Positions 9,401-18,922 are shown, counted from the stretch's first letter. The stretch: DNA of 44,075 bases from OLB6 sp964620125 (GCA_964620125.1 CAZUGQ010000022.1:1-44075); one strand, 5' to 3'. Numbers and translations are program-made. Notes: a model not told the origin generated them from the letters alone.

Positions 9401-10718
9401 AGTTTTGGGCATTTCGGATGAGTGCCTTAGCCAACTTCAAGGCTCTGTTCACTCGAACAAGCTGCAATCCCGTTCCTCGGATGGTAGGGGGCTCTGCCTG
9501 CGTGCGCACATCCTTGGTGCCTGCCGTTTTACCGTACCTGAATTTCAGACCTCGGGAGTAGTTCAGCGTTTTGATTGCTGCCGTATCAACATCTACCTGC
9601 AGAATGTCGAAGTGCGATGCATTGTTCAGGCACAACACCGGACCTACGATCTCGGAACCAGGTTCAGGCCGGGGGAGAAACTGCCAATACTCCGCGTCAC
9701 CGGCCATATCTAGCTTGTAGGCCGTCCAGGGAGTAACGATGTTGGTTGACAATGCCGGTGTTGGCCATACCACCTTGCACCGCACCCTGCCAGATGGTGG
9801 TAAGCCCCCTGGCAACTCGAATTCAAAGTGACGCACCAAACCCAGTTTGCGCATCATGAGTGGATACTCGCGCAAGACACTTACGATCTGGTGAAAGTCA
9901 TAGCTGGGCTTCTTAACCTTTGCACGTTTGTTGCGCACCTTCTTCTTGCCGCCCTCTACGCTGTCAACAGCAAATGTTCGCGGTGCGTGGTAGAGCTCCG
10001 CCATCATGAGCTGGCCAACAGGGGTTGTGTTGGAGAAGGGCTGAAACAGCATGCTCTCTGGTGCTGATGGGAATTGGATGGGAGCGCGCTTGATTTCGCG
10101 GGGTTGGTTGCCCTTGGGGTTCGCCTCGTCACGAATGGCGCGCAACATGGCGGCCTGCCCCTCCTTTTCCCAGGCGTGAGTGATCCTCTTGAGCTGACTG
10201 TCCTGGTCTGCGTTCGGTGTAATGTCGGCCAAGGTCTTGAAGATCTTGGGAGCGATGTTGCTCAGCTTGGGGTCTTGATTGGCTGCGTTGATGTCCAGCA
10301 CAGGCGGCTCGCCATCGAAGTCCTTAGCAAACTCTACGAACTTCTTGGACATGGTCTTCGCCACCGAGCCAGCGGCAAAACCAATGATCTGGTAGTTGGT
10401 GAACGGTATGTATTCGAATGGACGTACGAGTGTTGTTGGCTTGAACACAGCCTTCCAAACGTCGCCATCAGGTGCCTCGTCCTTTGGCGTGAGCTTATTC
10501 ATGCCAATCAGTATACCATCCAGATCAACAATGAACTCGATGGAGTCTAACGAATCGGGCCAGTTCACGAAATCCGGATACTCACTGAGTGCATTATCTG
10601 CGGTGGTAACGTCCTGCAGGCGGGGTGTTACGCATACTGCAACAGAGAGAAGGGTTTTGCCATCACGTTTCTCTACGTCGTACGGTACCACGGTAAACTG
10701 AACTTCCTGGGTAGCCAT
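6474..10718 (-). CDS. Giant 1414-residue protein of unknown function
   Basis: A single unbroken frame of 1414 codons. It starts with an ATG preceded by AAGGAG and lies 15 bases after the stop of the 1736-aa gene, so the two are one transcript. There is no signal peptide (MATQEVQFTVVPYDVEKRDG). The body alternates predicted beta-rich segments with linkers. One recognisable stretch, LPRLRYGRRYRMRARFVDIAGNG (about residues 575-597), looks like an Ig/fibronectin-style strand pair. Pro/Ser-rich linkers are frequent. No enzyme motif was seen. Composition matches the neighbours. It could be a structural or exported partner that leaves the cell bound to the twin-arginine protein; that is inference only. 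Confidence 0.85.
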   Translation of the reverse strand: MATQEVQFTVVPYDVEKRDGKTLLSVAVCVTPRLQDVTTADNALSEYPDFVNWPDSLDSIEFIVDLDGILIGMNKLTPKDEAPDGDVWKAVFKPTTLVRPFEYIPFTNYQIIGFAAGSVAKTMSKKFVEFAKDFDGEPPVLDINAANQDPKLSNIAPKIFKTLADITPNADQDSQLKRITHAWEKEGQAAMLRAIRDEANPKGNQPREIKRAPIQFPSAPESMLFQPFSNTTPVGQLMMAELYHAPRTFAVDSVEGGKKKVRNKRAKVKKPSYDFHQIVSVLREYPLMMRKLGLVRHFEFELPGGLPPSGRVRCKVVWPTPALSTNIVTPWTAYKLDMAGDAEYWQFLPRPEPGSEIVGPVLCLNNASHFDILQVDVDTAAIKTLNYSRGLKFRYGKTAGTKDVRTQAEPPTIRGTGLQLVRVNRALKLAKALIRNAQNWNKLIANTPIDLYADDVLRGYRLDVFDETAGTWQSLMRRNATYTFPNASEPLKSTGLTATDEEGVLTLGASHPPGAEDNSSMQQLYAHDTIAQWEGWSLVAPLIGQHIDPDDELAPSPPKQSPPADFDYQVETAVSVVPGSLPRLRYGRRYRMRARFVDIAGNGPKLNELNPADFTCATPLIRYLRWDPISSPTLALRAHPIEGESMEKMVIRNYNAAEDDTVEVATAEVSERHLFPPLASVQTAERLGMFDSSPTGAMKGDLATYNMIKGKEGKLPQRWYTRNDDGDLVPEAADNVEPADANKKKTAIAYPLVQGGSTQAPYLPDPMGRTVTFFDVPGMAANQLMEIDTGGATMVAISSSSGVVTVAFEGIDQWPNQSSILLKLAEGASAPSWDAGSKTLTVFLPKGEQAWLKFSSGLGEDQAEADANMDLHGHKGTLQDAGFTPSRIAAAARGLSWMISPARTLHLVHATQKPLKKPIVNAVNVSKREFGATNADINLPDTYVHARTTQKIDMFAEWPMWVDDVRKPGPELLQQSAWFYEQHCENRTLDKLQNQKTQEFGDTKYRLVTYVPLATTRFREHFAKSLRTDQAQITRKGVGKETKVLNSKRPDGVNLLYVIPSFRWLEAEKKLEGNIVRSTRKGGGLRVYMERPWYSSGNGELLGVVLYSTEKFTPSSNTPKGGTKGLYDFKIDKGGGSKTMFESMNTLLAGNKIEIPEQMQAYVTQWGLDPIWLSAPTPSDNSPRAANFRDPVVVMPSVSLEEVDPKQRFTVVGYEPKYDAERQLWYCDIEMDPGASYYPFVRLALVRLQPDSLKDSQTGKDVFCSRVSQSTFCQLAPDREAIARIEEDGQSVTVQVIGHTYRTNSVGQLGSEMEVALEKRDSGAGNTDLGWTRVLHQRLDRIHAGNLWGGLIKLPTSVDAATYRIVITEVEEFYTDPEKMADREVSLGDKKTGEGDVTMEIGRRVVYADVLPLK

Positions 10719-10733
10719 GTTGGTGCTCCTTGA

Positions 10734-13700
10734 TCAGGCGAAAGCGTTGCAGTATTCCAGCCACATTGATGGCTGCGGAAGTTGGTCGGCAAAGGTTGGG
10801 TCGCCAGGTTCACCTTTGAATTGCCGTTCTACGGTTACACCAACGGTGAAGCTGATGAACAGGATTTCAATGGTAATCTCGATGGTTGCGGTGCCGAACA
10901 CTTTACCATTGCCTTGCCATGTAAGCTTGAGTTCGAACAGCAGGCTTACGCGAATCAGGCCAAGGATGCTCAGGTTTCCGGTTAGGCGGAAGTAGCCGGT
11001 AAGCTCGCTTTGTTCTACATCCTTTCCATCTACTTCCTTGATTTCAAGTTTGTAGTAGATGCCAGCCATCACACTAGCTCCACCAGAGGCCACGCCAACA
11101 TCAAAGGCGAAGTTTCCACCAAACTCGAAGGCTGCTTCCAGCATGCGCACGCCCTTGGGCGAGATCTCAATGCCAAAGAATCCTCCACCACCAAACATCA
11201 TGATGGTGATGCGGAATGGGCTTTCACGTGTGCAGAAGGCAAAGTAGGCGGTGAATGGGCGTCCGTCGAACGGTACCGTGAGACTCATGAGAAAACTCAT
11301 GTTCTGCAACGAGAACACGCCCACGGTTACGTTGGGAAGAGTAATCGTGAGGGATGCGGTGATGCCCTTGGGTTGAACGTCGAAACCGAATGAGAAGCCA
11401 ACGCCGCCGCCCCCCCCACCGGAAGGGATAAGGTCCTTGAGTTTATTCACGAACGTGAGTGGTCCGGCAAACTCCACTGCCTCGATATCGGGATCGATGC
11501 TGGGTTTTTCTCCAACCTTGACACTCAGAGAGATGCGATTGAACTTGATGATGAGGAACTGTGCAGCACCGTCGCCGATGAGGTTTACAACGAAGTTGCT
11601 GAGTGAACCAAAGAGCAATACTTCGGGCGGCTCGAGATCAAGCTTCTTCTTGATTTCGGCCTTAAGGNNNNNNNNNNTCTTGTACTTGTCTCCGGTTCCG
11701 GGATACATGGGTACAAGGATGTTGCCCGGCGTGCTCTTGATTTCCGTTGACCATTCGAACACCAGGCTAAGGCCTTTCTTAAGAAGTCCCAATGCGTCAC
11801 TTGCCTGTTCATACAGCTTGTACGCCTCGTTACCTGCTTCCTTTAGTGGCTGGATGGCCTTGTCGATTTCACTCTTCAGCTCGTTGGCAGCGTCTTCAAC
11901 TTTCTTTTTCCATTCCTTAAGCTGTGTTTCTACAAACTTCTTGGCACCATCAACCTCGGCCATGATGTCGTTCTTGGCATCGTTGATCTGGTTCTTCACC
12001 TGGTCAACAACGTTTTGAACCTCCTGTTTTGCTGCCTGTACTTCGGCATTCACGGCACCGGTTAACTGGTTTGCCGCATCCTTGATGGCCTCTACTTCCG
12101 ATAGCTTTTCGGTAAGCATGCTCACCAGTTCATTCTTGCTGGCGGCTTCCTTCACGGCGTCCTTAACGCCAAAGTCGTCCTTCTTGTCAAGCCCCGGCAT
12201 TTTGTCCAGGTTGCTAAGCACATCCTGCACAAAGTTGAGTACGTCCTGCAGCGTAATGTCGCCAAGGATCTTCGAGTTCAGCAGGTCCTCGAAGTACTGC
12301 ATGGGGTCGAAGTTCCCTGCTGCAACAACGGCATTCTTTACCTTGTTTGCCATCTCGGCAAGTTTGGCCGCTTCATCGGCAAGGCCGCCAGGAAGAGTGA
12401 AGTCGCCGGGAATAGGGCCCATCAGGCGGGAGAGTGCACCAATGCTTATTGTAGGTGCGGCCAAGCCCCCTGACTTGTCGCTCTGACTATTGAAGTTCAT
12501 GCCGAGCTGCGAGAGCAGGTTCACGAACACCTGTGAAGTGTTCTTTATCGTGTCCATGTTCACGCTACCGGCATTCTTGTCTGGCGGGGTGCCTTTCTCG
12601 AATGCGTACTTGAGGTAGGGTAGGAAGTATTCGATTTCGCGGGGGGAGTTGGTGCCCAGAAGTTCGTTCACCTTCTCGATGTTCACCTCGCTCTTCTGCA
12701 TGTTGGGGAAGAAGCGTGGTGTGTTGGCCTCGACCGTGTCGGAGTAATATCCCAGGAGCCAGAAGATGCTCGTTGGAAGGGTCGTGTCGCCCTTTTTGGC
12801 AGACGGAGCATAGGCGATGCTCTGCCCATTCATGTTCACCTTGCGCCGCGAGGTTTCGTTCTTGTAAAGGTTAGTGATCCAGTTCTGGCAGCTTGCACCG
12901 GTTGCATCCGTGTTTGCCAGGAAGGCGAGAGGCACGGAGAAGTGAACATCGTTGTTGTCCCAATCGCGGCCGATGCAGGACCACATAACATCCTGATCCG
13001 TGCCGTTGTGCACGAAGATGGGCCAGAAGCTGTTGCTGCCCATACCGCTAAGGGCAACGGGCAATTTGAGATTAGGGGTAACCTTGGTGGTGATGGTAAT
13101 GCGGCGGAATGGAATTTCTCTTCCTTGGTAGCGAATACCCTTTACGCCGTTGGCAGGGAACTCGCGCACCGGCTGCCGAAGGATGATGTATAGGCGCTGC
13201 ATCAGGTATGCTGCCATGTCGCCCCGTGGCGTGCGCTTGAACTTGCGTTCGGTTTCCTTCACCAGCGTTGCACGATGGCCAAAGGGGAACAGAAATCCCT
13301 TGTAGCACACGCGAACAAAGTGATCTCGGCCTTGTGTACCACGCTGGATCCACTGCTCCACATCAAGCTTGTCTACGCCTTGCGGATCCCACACACCAAC
13401 CATGTCTGCCCATGCACCAAGGCTGGTGAGCATCAGTTGGTTTACGTCGATCGGGGCATCCTTCGTGGTCATGTTGTAGTTGCTGGTAAGCTGCACGATT
13501 TCGTGCCGGTCCCTACGATTGAGCGAAGTGCGGAATGGGCGCTCCTTATACTTGGCCGGCATGAAGTAGTCTGTGCCAACGTCCGGACTCCAAATGGCGC
13601 GCACGGTGCGGAAGTATGCGGCTTGTTCATTCACGGTGCCATCTGGCCAGCGCACACCCAAGCGTGTATGCCACAACTCTGTTCGGCCGCTTGTCTCGTC

Positions 13701-15944
13701 AGTCTTCGGTGCCTTGCTATGTGCCCATCCGGCATACTTGTTGGGTGAAAGGAACAAGCGATACGGATATTCGATTACCGTTTCGTCGGCCGACGGATTT
13801 TTAATAGGGGGCTTTGCTGCAAGTTCGGCCAGGTACGAGCTAACGAAGCTGTTTGAGAAGGCCTTGGCAAGGTCGGGCGTGGACTGCACTGTGGATTGCA
13901 TGTCTAGCTGCACACCTTGCGACACTTGGGTGCCGGTGATGGCCGACATGGTGAAGTCCTGAAAAATGGCCTTCCCTCCTCCTCCCCCAGAGCCATAGGC
14001 TTGTCCGGCCGCCTTCTTGATTGTGAACACACCGGGTTTGGGGTCAACGGTTCCGCCGCCCTGTAGGCCCGAGTATTTACCAATGAAGGACGAGCCAAGT
14101 TTTGCCAGGGTATAGTTCACGTCGGGTGGTTTGGCACTCGGAGACACCCGTTGTGTGAACTTGCTCCAATCCAGCAGACCTTCGATGGAGTAGGTGCCGG
14201 TGAATCCGTTTGGTGTTTGGAATACTAGGCGCGAAGGATGAGCCAGTACGCTATCGATTGGTGGTTCCACGCGGGGTTCATTGCTACCGCTGTTGTCGGG
14301 GGCACTGTTGGGCAAGCCGCTATCGCTTGGCGGTTTGTCCTGGTCGTTCACGTAGAAAAAGGCCCGCTCAGCAATGTGCTGCGGTTGGAAGTGTACGATG
14401 AGTTTTCCCGTGCCCCCGTAGGTGCCTGCAGCCTTGTTGATTGTTAGTCCGTCGAATTCGAACGTGAGTACAAGAAGGTCGTCTGGTCGAATAACGGTAA
14501 CCTTCGGATTGCCTGCCAGGTTCAAGTTGAAGTCTGGTGCAAACCTTCCATGCTTGCTGGCGTCTTTTCTGACCTTGAACTTGGGCTGGCCCTGCAGGTT
14601 GGCTTGACCAGAAATCTGCACGGAGTTCAGGGTGCCGAGCTGTAGCAATGCAAGTGAGAAACGTGGTTTTGGAAGAGCGGCAGCCGCAACGCCAGCCGGC
14701 AGTAAGGCCAGGTTTACATCTAGTGGTGTGCGTGTTGGCTGTGTTATGGCACCGTCAATCGGGATTGTGTATCGCAACAGGGCGGGCTGCACATTGCATT
14801 TAACAAGCCTGTCGCCGACGCGTTCAATGTGCAGAGGCGGCGTACCAGACCTGCTACCCAACTCCAGGCTTACGCCTCCAGCGATCATCCAGGTAGGTGA
14901 CGTGGAAAACTCTGATACAAGTGCTTCATGTTTGCCGTTGGCAGTCTGCACAATTCCATAGCGCAGTCGGCTTAGTTCCAGACGAGTGTTTGTATCCACA
15001 ACATGAAGGCAGGCCTGGTTGGTTGTGGTACCCTCGAACACCACGGCCATGCGTGCATCGGTGCTGCACTCCAGTGAGCAGGTGTCGAATGCTTCATCCG
15101 TTGCAACAACGAACCAACTTGGTGTATCGGCCATGTGCAGATTTACCGGCCACGCATGATGTCCGCGATGCAAGCGTACCAGCGAGCCGCGCTTTGATGC
15201 GGGCACGAGCAGGGAAGTGTCGGCCGTACTTCGCAAGTGAACGTCGACTTTCGTAGCCTGGTATTCAGATGAACGTGCAGGCTGGGCACCTGCTACCGGT
15301 TGCTCGGTGTTGGTTGCGTTACGTTGTGTGCAGCGCACATCACCATCCACCGACAGTGTCCACGTAGGTCGGAGCGAAACCAGAGCCCCCTTCCCAACAG
15401 CGATGTGAGCATCGCCGGCCATCCATGAGTGTTCGAGTGGACAGGTGGATTCGAGAGGCAAGCGATTAAGCAGCCACTGAATGAAAGGGGCTTTGGCTGC
15501 GGTACCCAGCTTTTGGAAGGTGAGGGTGATTGTTGGGTTGGAACCGGTGCTGATTTCGGCAGCGAAGTCGGCCGGGATGGTAGTACCCGGGAAGTAGGCG
15601 TTGGTGAGGCGAATTGTGCATGCTTCGGCGGTTGACTCCGAGTGGAGCACAGGCGATCCATCGAAGGCCAGAGGGTCTACGACCCAGCGTTCAACGCCTG
15701 CAACAGAGAAGCTTAATCGATTACCGCGTTTTAGCAAGCGGTAGGACTGTGCCAGAGCCTTCTCGACCGCCGATGCCATAGGAGCAGCCGCAAGCGACAA
15801 TGTTCCGGCAAGTCCGAGGGCATGACGGCGGGAGAGCGAATAGCTATCCGGATTGTGGAGAACATCCTTCGCCGTGAGAGGAGGCGTTGGAATGCGTGTA
15901 ACTCGGTTCTGTAAAAGCGAGCGAACCGAAAGCAACCGTTTCAT
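10734..15944 (-). CDS. Giant 1736-residue exported protein with twin-arginine signal
   Basis: I do not recognise the family. From the ATG at 15944 (GGAGG four bases upstream) the protein has S-R-R-H-A-L-G-L-A-G (Arg39-Arg40) and a hydrophobic stretch ending PMASA. This is a twin-arginine signal on an unusually long n-region. A large beta-rich body follows. Residues ~1270-1390 are charged helical repeats with an Ala/Lys/Glu pattern (AEVQAAKQEVQNVVDQ), probably a coiled coil. The C-terminal ~300 residues are strictly alternating amphipathic strands rich in Gly/Phe (FGIEISPKG, GYFRLTGNLSILGLI), suggesting a lipid- or membrane-facing beta structure. A 10-N gap falls at about residue 1424; the frame agrees on both sides. 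The frame runs upstream to 16058 through the palindrome, but that start lacks a binding site. Confidence 0.88.
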   Translation of the reverse strand: MKRLLSVRSLLQNRVTRIPTPPLTAKDVLHNPDSYSLSRRHALGLAGTLSLAAAPMASAVEKALAQSYRLLKRGNRLSFSVAGVERWVVDPLAFDGSPVLHSESTAEACTIRLTNAYFPGTTIPADFAAEISTGSNPTITLTFQKLGTAAKAPFIQWLLNRLPLESTCPLEHSWMAGDAHIAVGKGALVSLRPTWTLSVDGDVRCTQRNATNTEQPVAGAQPARSSEYQATKVDVHLRSTADTSLLVPASKRGSLVRLHRGHHAWPVNLHMADTPSWFVVATDEAFDTCSLECSTDARMAVVFEGTTTNQACLHVVDTNTRLELSRLRYGIVQTANGKHEALVSEFSTSPTWMIAGGVSLELGSRSGTPPLHIERVGDRLVKCNVQPALLRYTIPIDGAITQPTRTPLDVNLALLPAGVAAAALPKPRFSLALLQLGTLNSVQISGQANLQGQPKFKVRKDASKHGRFAPDFNLNLAGNPKVTVIRPDDLLVLTFEFDGLTINKAAGTYGGTGKLIVHFQPQHIAERAFFYVNDQDKPPSDSGLPNSAPDNSGSNEPRVEPPIDSVLAHPSRLVFQTPNGFTGTYSIEGLLDWSKFTQRVSPSAKPPDVNYTLAKLGSSFIGKYSGLQGGGTVDPKPGVFTIKKAAGQAYGSGGGGGKAIFQDFTMSAITGTQVSQGVQLDMQSTVQSTPDLAKAFSNSFVSSYLAELAAKPPIKNPSADETVIEYPYRLFLSPNKYAGWAHSKAPKTDETSGRTELWHTRLGVRWPDGTVNEQAAYFRTVRAIWSPDVGTDYFMPAKYKERPFRTSLNRRDRHEIVQLTSNYNMTTKDAPIDVNQLMLTSLGAWADMVGVWDPQGVDKLDVEQWIQRGTQGRDHFVRVCYKGFLFPFGHRATLVKETERKFKRTPRGDMAAYLMQRLYIILRQPVREFPANGVKGIRYQGREIPFRRITITTKVTPNLKLPVALSGMGSNSFWPIFVHNGTDQDVMWSCIGRDWDNNDVHFSVPLAFLANTDATGASCQNWITNLYKNETSRRKVNMNGQSIAYAPSAKKGDTTLPTSIFWLLGYYSDTVEANTPRFFPNMQKSEVNIEKVNELLGTNSPREIEYFLPYLKYAFEKGTPPDKNAGSVNMDTIKNTSQVFVNLLSQLGMNFNSQSDKSGGLAAPTISIGALSRLMGPIPGDFTLPGGLADEAAKLAEMANKVKNAVVAAGNFDPMQYFEDLLNSKILGDITLQDVLNFVQDVLSNLDKMPGLDKKDDFGVKDAVKEAASKNELVSMLTEKLSEVEAIKDAANQLTGAVNAEVQAAKQEVQNVVDQVKNQINDAKNDIMAEVDGAKKFVETQLKEWKKKVEDAANELKSEIDKAIQPLKEAGNEAYKLYEQASDALGLLKKGLSLVFEWSTEIKSTPGNILVPMYPGTGDKYKXXXXLKAEIKKKLDLEPPEVLLFGSLSNFVVNLIGDGAAQFLIIKFNRISLSVKVGEKPSIDPDIEAVEFAGPLTFVNKLKDLIPSGGGGGGVGFSFGFDVQPKGITASLTITLPNVTVGVFSLQNMSFLMSLTVPFDGRPFTAYFAFCTRESPFRITIMMFGGGGFFGIEISPKGVRMLEAAFEFGGNFAFDVGVASGGASVMAGIYYKLEIKEVDGKDVEQSELTGYFRLTGNLSILGLIRVSLLFELKLTWQGNGKVFGTATIEITIEILFISFTVGVTVERQFKGEPGDPTFADQLPQPSMWLEYCNAFA
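11668..11677. other. Assembly gap of 10 N inside the 1736-aa gene
   Basis: Ten N. The reading frame is the same on both sides, so the missing length is probably 1 modulo 3, or the gap is a true 10-base placeholder. The flanking protein goes from GTGDKYK to LKAEIKKKLDLEPPEV. Real missing sequence could be longer, so the protein length given is a minimum. Confidence 0.99.
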
Positions 15945-15961
15945 AGGCCCTCCGAAAGGAA

Positions 15962-15981
15962 GAGCGAATCTAATATGAGAA
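15962..15981 (-). promoter_or_regulatory. Leftward copy of shared 20-bp divergent control element
   Basis: Read on the minus strand this is TTCTCATATTAGATTCGCTC, ending 17 bases before the ATG of the 1736-aa gene. It matches the rightward copy at 16059-16078 in 18 of 20 positions. CATATTAG resembles an AT-rich -10 type sequence, which would give a very short leader. It could equally be an operator. Pairing with a mirror copy in front of the divergent gene is the main evidence of function. Confidence 0.55.
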
Positions 15982-16018
15982 CTGAGGATGTGGGCAAGGA
16001 GATTGGTTCGTACGTATG

Positions 16019-16044
16019 GTGCCGGGTACATATGTACCCGGCAC
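16019..16044. repeat. Perfect 26-bp palindrome, TGCCGGGTAC family
   Basis: Each half reads GTGCCGGGTACAT to the centre, with no mismatch. It lies in the divergent region between the two large-gene pairs, between the two 20-bp elements. Its arm is the unit of the array at 1-130, and a looser copy lies at 35022-35045. It could bind a dimeric regulator, but membership of a dispersed family makes a repeat origin more likely. Confidence 0.9.
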
Positions 16045-16058
16045 TGTCGAAAGTTCAA

Positions 16059-16078
16059 TTCTCATATTAGTTTCGTTC
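16059..16078 (+). promoter_or_regulatory. Rightward copy of shared 20-bp divergent control element
   Basis: TTCTCATATTAGTTTCGTTC, ending 19 bases before the ATG of the RCC1 gene. It is the mirror of the element at 15962-15981 (18/20 identical). The similar distance to both start codons argues that both operons are switched by the same signal. Confidence 0.55.
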
Positions 16079-16097
16079 CCAACTTCGAGAGGCTCCC

Positions 16098-18896
16098 ATG
16101 AATACCCTGCGCCTACTCTGCTCTCTGCTCCTTTCCGCAGTGATTGTTGTTACGGCGGCTGCCCAGCCGATAATAATTACCGTACGCCTCACGCAGCCCC
16201 CACCCAACCAGCTAAAGGTGGCCGACCTCTGGAAGATCGATCTGAACAACCAGTCGCGGCAAACGGTGCGGGTGTACCTACACGGTACGGCGGAAGAATT
16301 GAGCGTTCCCGATGGAATCATTGCCGATGCCAACTCGGCTGAGTTCGACTGCCCACCAGGCACGATGCGCATTACTGCCGCACAAGTGTCACCAATCGAT
16401 GTGAACGAGAGCAATGACCGCTACCGCGATGCTCTCCTGAGCACTGGCAACGTGCCCACAGGAGAGTACCAGATTTGCGTAGAAGTGGTGGATGCGGAAA
16501 CACAACAGGTGCTTGGACGGGATTGCAAGTTCGTTACGGTGAACCGGATGTCGGTGCCCATCCTTATCGCACCACCCGACGAAAGTGAAGTGCCCGATCG
16601 TTATCCGGTATTTACCTGGATGGCCAGCGTACCACCCGGACCAGGTCAGGTGATCAAGTACCGCCTGAAGATCATGGAGATCTTTGGCAAACAAACACCT
16701 GCCGACGCCGTGACGCGCAATCCGGCATGGTTTCAAGTTGACAATCTCACACGGACGATTCTCCAGTACCCGGTGTCGAGCAGATCATTTGTAAAGGGGC
16801 AACGGTATGCGTGGATGGTCGAGGCATACGAGGAACGTGGTGCAGTAATCGTGCCTCTTGGCGAGAGTGAAGTGTGGTCATTCACGTGGAATCCACTGGG
16901 CTCCGATGCGGAGGTAAGTCCACCAAAAGATGTTACCGCGAAACCACCAATCCCTCCAGGTGAGTGTCCAGGTGATAACTGGGACTTCGAAATTGGTAAC
17001 CTGGCCTGTTGGGAAGTGGATGGCGAGAGCTACCTGGACGATCCAGTGCTTGATGCCCATCCTGTGTTCGGAAATGTTGGGCAGCAGGGCAAGTGGTGGG
17101 TTACGTCGTACGGACCTCTGAATGCCGACGAAGCAATGGGTACCATGCTCAGTCAGGATTTCAAGATCCAAAACAGCACGATTGCGTTTTTGTTCGGGGG
17201 AGTTCCAGATGAACAGTGCCGCGTGGAACTGCTGCTCGAAAAGCTTGATACAGACACCTTCAGCTTTCCCAAACGAAGTCTTCCTGGCACCAGCGTAGCA
17301 TGGCACATTGCCTTCAGCACCGGTATGCGCGATGCAGCAGCAAGCGACCGTTTCGTGCCTATCGAATGGGACGTGCTCAAGTATCTGAATAGAAACGCTC
17401 GCCTACTCATCATCGACAGCTCGAAGGTTGGCCATGTGAATGCCGACGACTTTCGGTTCCTTGACAAGGAAAAACTGGACACCGTAAAGTATCCCGTTCA
17501 GGTTATGGCTGCGGGTGAAAATCACAACCTGGTTGCAACGCCCGAAGACAAGCCCAACACCAAGCTTCTTAGCGATTTTGCTGCCAACGTGAATTCCGTA
17601 AAGAAGGGGAATACCACCATCGATGCTATAAATGTGGTGAACGAAACCTCCCCACAATACAAAGGCACCATGTTCTCGATGATGGAGAACGTGAACTTCG
17701 GCCAGTACACCCAAGGCGGGAATGAACCTCCGATGCCCGACTTACAGAACATTCAGATGAGTAAAGGGGCTCAGGCCACGTTAAATGTTTCCGCTCTTGC
17801 TGCACTTATCGTCAAAAATCAGATCTGGGGTTGGGGAGACAATCTCGATAAGTCTGTTGGCCCATCATTACCCAGCGTGGTTAAGGAACCGAAACAGATC
17901 AAGGGCGTGCAGCACGTTACGGCACTGGATGCTGGAGTATGGAATTCCTTTGCAGTAGAGAAAGACGGCACGCTGAAGGTTTGGGGCGATAATGAATATG
18001 CTCAGCTTGGTGTAGGAGACCGCACAGCTCGCAGCACGCCCATAGCAAACTCCGGTATCACCAAGGTGGCAAAGGTGAGCAATGGTGCATTCCACACGCT
18101 TGCCACGAATAGCACCGGACAACTCTGGGTGTGGGGATGGAATCGAATGCATGGGTGCGGTGGAAGTGTGGATGTGTATACGAACAATACAACAGGGCAG
18201 GTTGACAGTACTGTGTTCTTCAAGATTCCAATTCCCCATGTGGCGTACAAAAGCATCGTAGATGTTGCCGCTGGCGAAGCACACAGCCTGATTCTTACTC
18301 TTACAGGGCAGGTGTATGCATGGGGCGTGAATTCTCACGGGCAAACTGGCAGGCCGTTTAGTGAAGAGGTCACAGAGACTCCGCAGGCACTGAAGATCGG
18401 ACCGAACGCTCGATATGTTCGGCAGATCGCCGCTGGCTTTGACCACAGCATGGCTCTTGGTGTGGATGGCAGGGTTTGGTGTTGGGGCGGAAATGCAAGT
18501 GGTCAGTTAGGTGATGGAACTACAACCGATCGTCCCGGTGCGCAGGCAGTACCTGGTCTTGTGGGTATTCGGGCAATCGCCGCCGGAGATGGTTTCTCTC
18601 TGGCTCTCGATAGCTCAGGCACGGTATGGGCATGGGGCAACAACGTATTGGGGCAACTGGGCGATGGAACGCGCATCGGACGTTTCACGCCCGTGCAGGT
18701 AAGTCGCATCGATGCCGTTCAAGGCATCGTAGCCGGTGGTGCTCATGCCATGGCTGTTCGTGCAGATGGTGGGCTTTGGACGTGGGGCACGAATCCAGTT
18801 GGGCAGATCGGCGAAGGTCCGATCGTCAACTTATCGCCGGTACCCCTCGATCCACCCATTGGTCCGATCCGCGTTGAACGGCTAGCAACAAAGTGA
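16098..18896 (+). CDS. Exported RCC1-repeat (beta-propeller) protein, 932 aa
   Basis: The protein has a signal peptide (residues 1-23, ending TAAAQ) and four visible regions. Residues ~25-155 form an Ig-like N-terminal part. Residues ~155-280 form a module beginning PILIAPPDESEVPDRYPVFTW, similar in style to domains of large Bacteroidota surface proteins (TANFOR type is a tentative thought). Residues ~290-455 form a jelly-roll-like domain (NWDFEIGNLACWEVDG, WWVTSYG, RLLIIDSSKVGHVNADDF). Residues ~570-928 form a seven-blade RCC1 propeller with WGDN, WGDN, WGWN, WGVN, WGGN, WGNN and WGTN. RCC1 propellers bind proteins; bacterial exported ones have no general role. GAGAGG precedes the ATG. The barrel gene starts 26 bases downstream. 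No sortase or type IX C-terminal signal is evident. Confidence 0.9.
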   Translation: MNTLRLLCSLLLSAVIVVTAAAQPIIITVRLTQPPPNQLKVADLWKIDLNNQSRQTVRVYLHGTAEELSVPDGIIADANSAEFDCPPGTMRITAAQVSPIDVNESNDRYRDALLSTGNVPTGEYQICVEVVDAETQQVLGRDCKFVTVNRMSVPILIAPPDESEVPDRYPVFTWMASVPPGPGQVIKYRLKIMEIFGKQTPADAVTRNPAWFQVDNLTRTILQYPVSSRSFVKGQRYAWMVEAYEERGAVIVPLGESEVWSFTWNPLGSDAEVSPPKDVTAKPPIPPGECPGDNWDFEIGNLACWEVDGESYLDDPVLDAHPVFGNVGQQGKWWVTSYGPLNADEAMGTMLSQDFKIQNSTIAFLFGGVPDEQCRVELLLEKLDTDTFSFPKRSLPGTSVAWHIAFSTGMRDAAASDRFVPIEWDVLKYLNRNARLLIIDSSKVGHVNADDFRFLDKEKLDTVKYPVQVMAAGENHNLVATPEDKPNTKLLSDFAANVNSVKKGNTTIDAINVVNETSPQYKGTMFSMMENVNFGQYTQGGNEPPMPDLQNIQMSKGAQATLNVSALAALIVKNQIWGWGDNLDKSVGPSLPSVVKEPKQIKGVQHVTALDAGVWNSFAVEKDGTLKVWGDNEYAQLGVGDRTARSTPIANSGITKVAKVSNGAFHTLATNSTGQLWVWGWNRMHGCGGSVDVYTNNTTGQVDSTVFFKIPIPHVAYKSIVDVAAGEAHSLILTLTGQVYAWGVNSHGQTGRPFSEEVTETPQALKIGPNARYVRQIAAGFDHSMALGVDGRVWCWGGNASGQLGDGTTTDRPGAQAVPGLVGIRAIAAGDGFSLALDSSGTVWAWGNNVLGQLGDGTRIGRFTPVQVSRIDAVQGIVAGGAHAMAVRADGGLWTWGTNPVGQIGEGPIVNLSPVPLDPPIGPIRVERLATK

Positions 18897-18922
18897 TTGG
18901 CCACTGAACTCACTATCACCAC

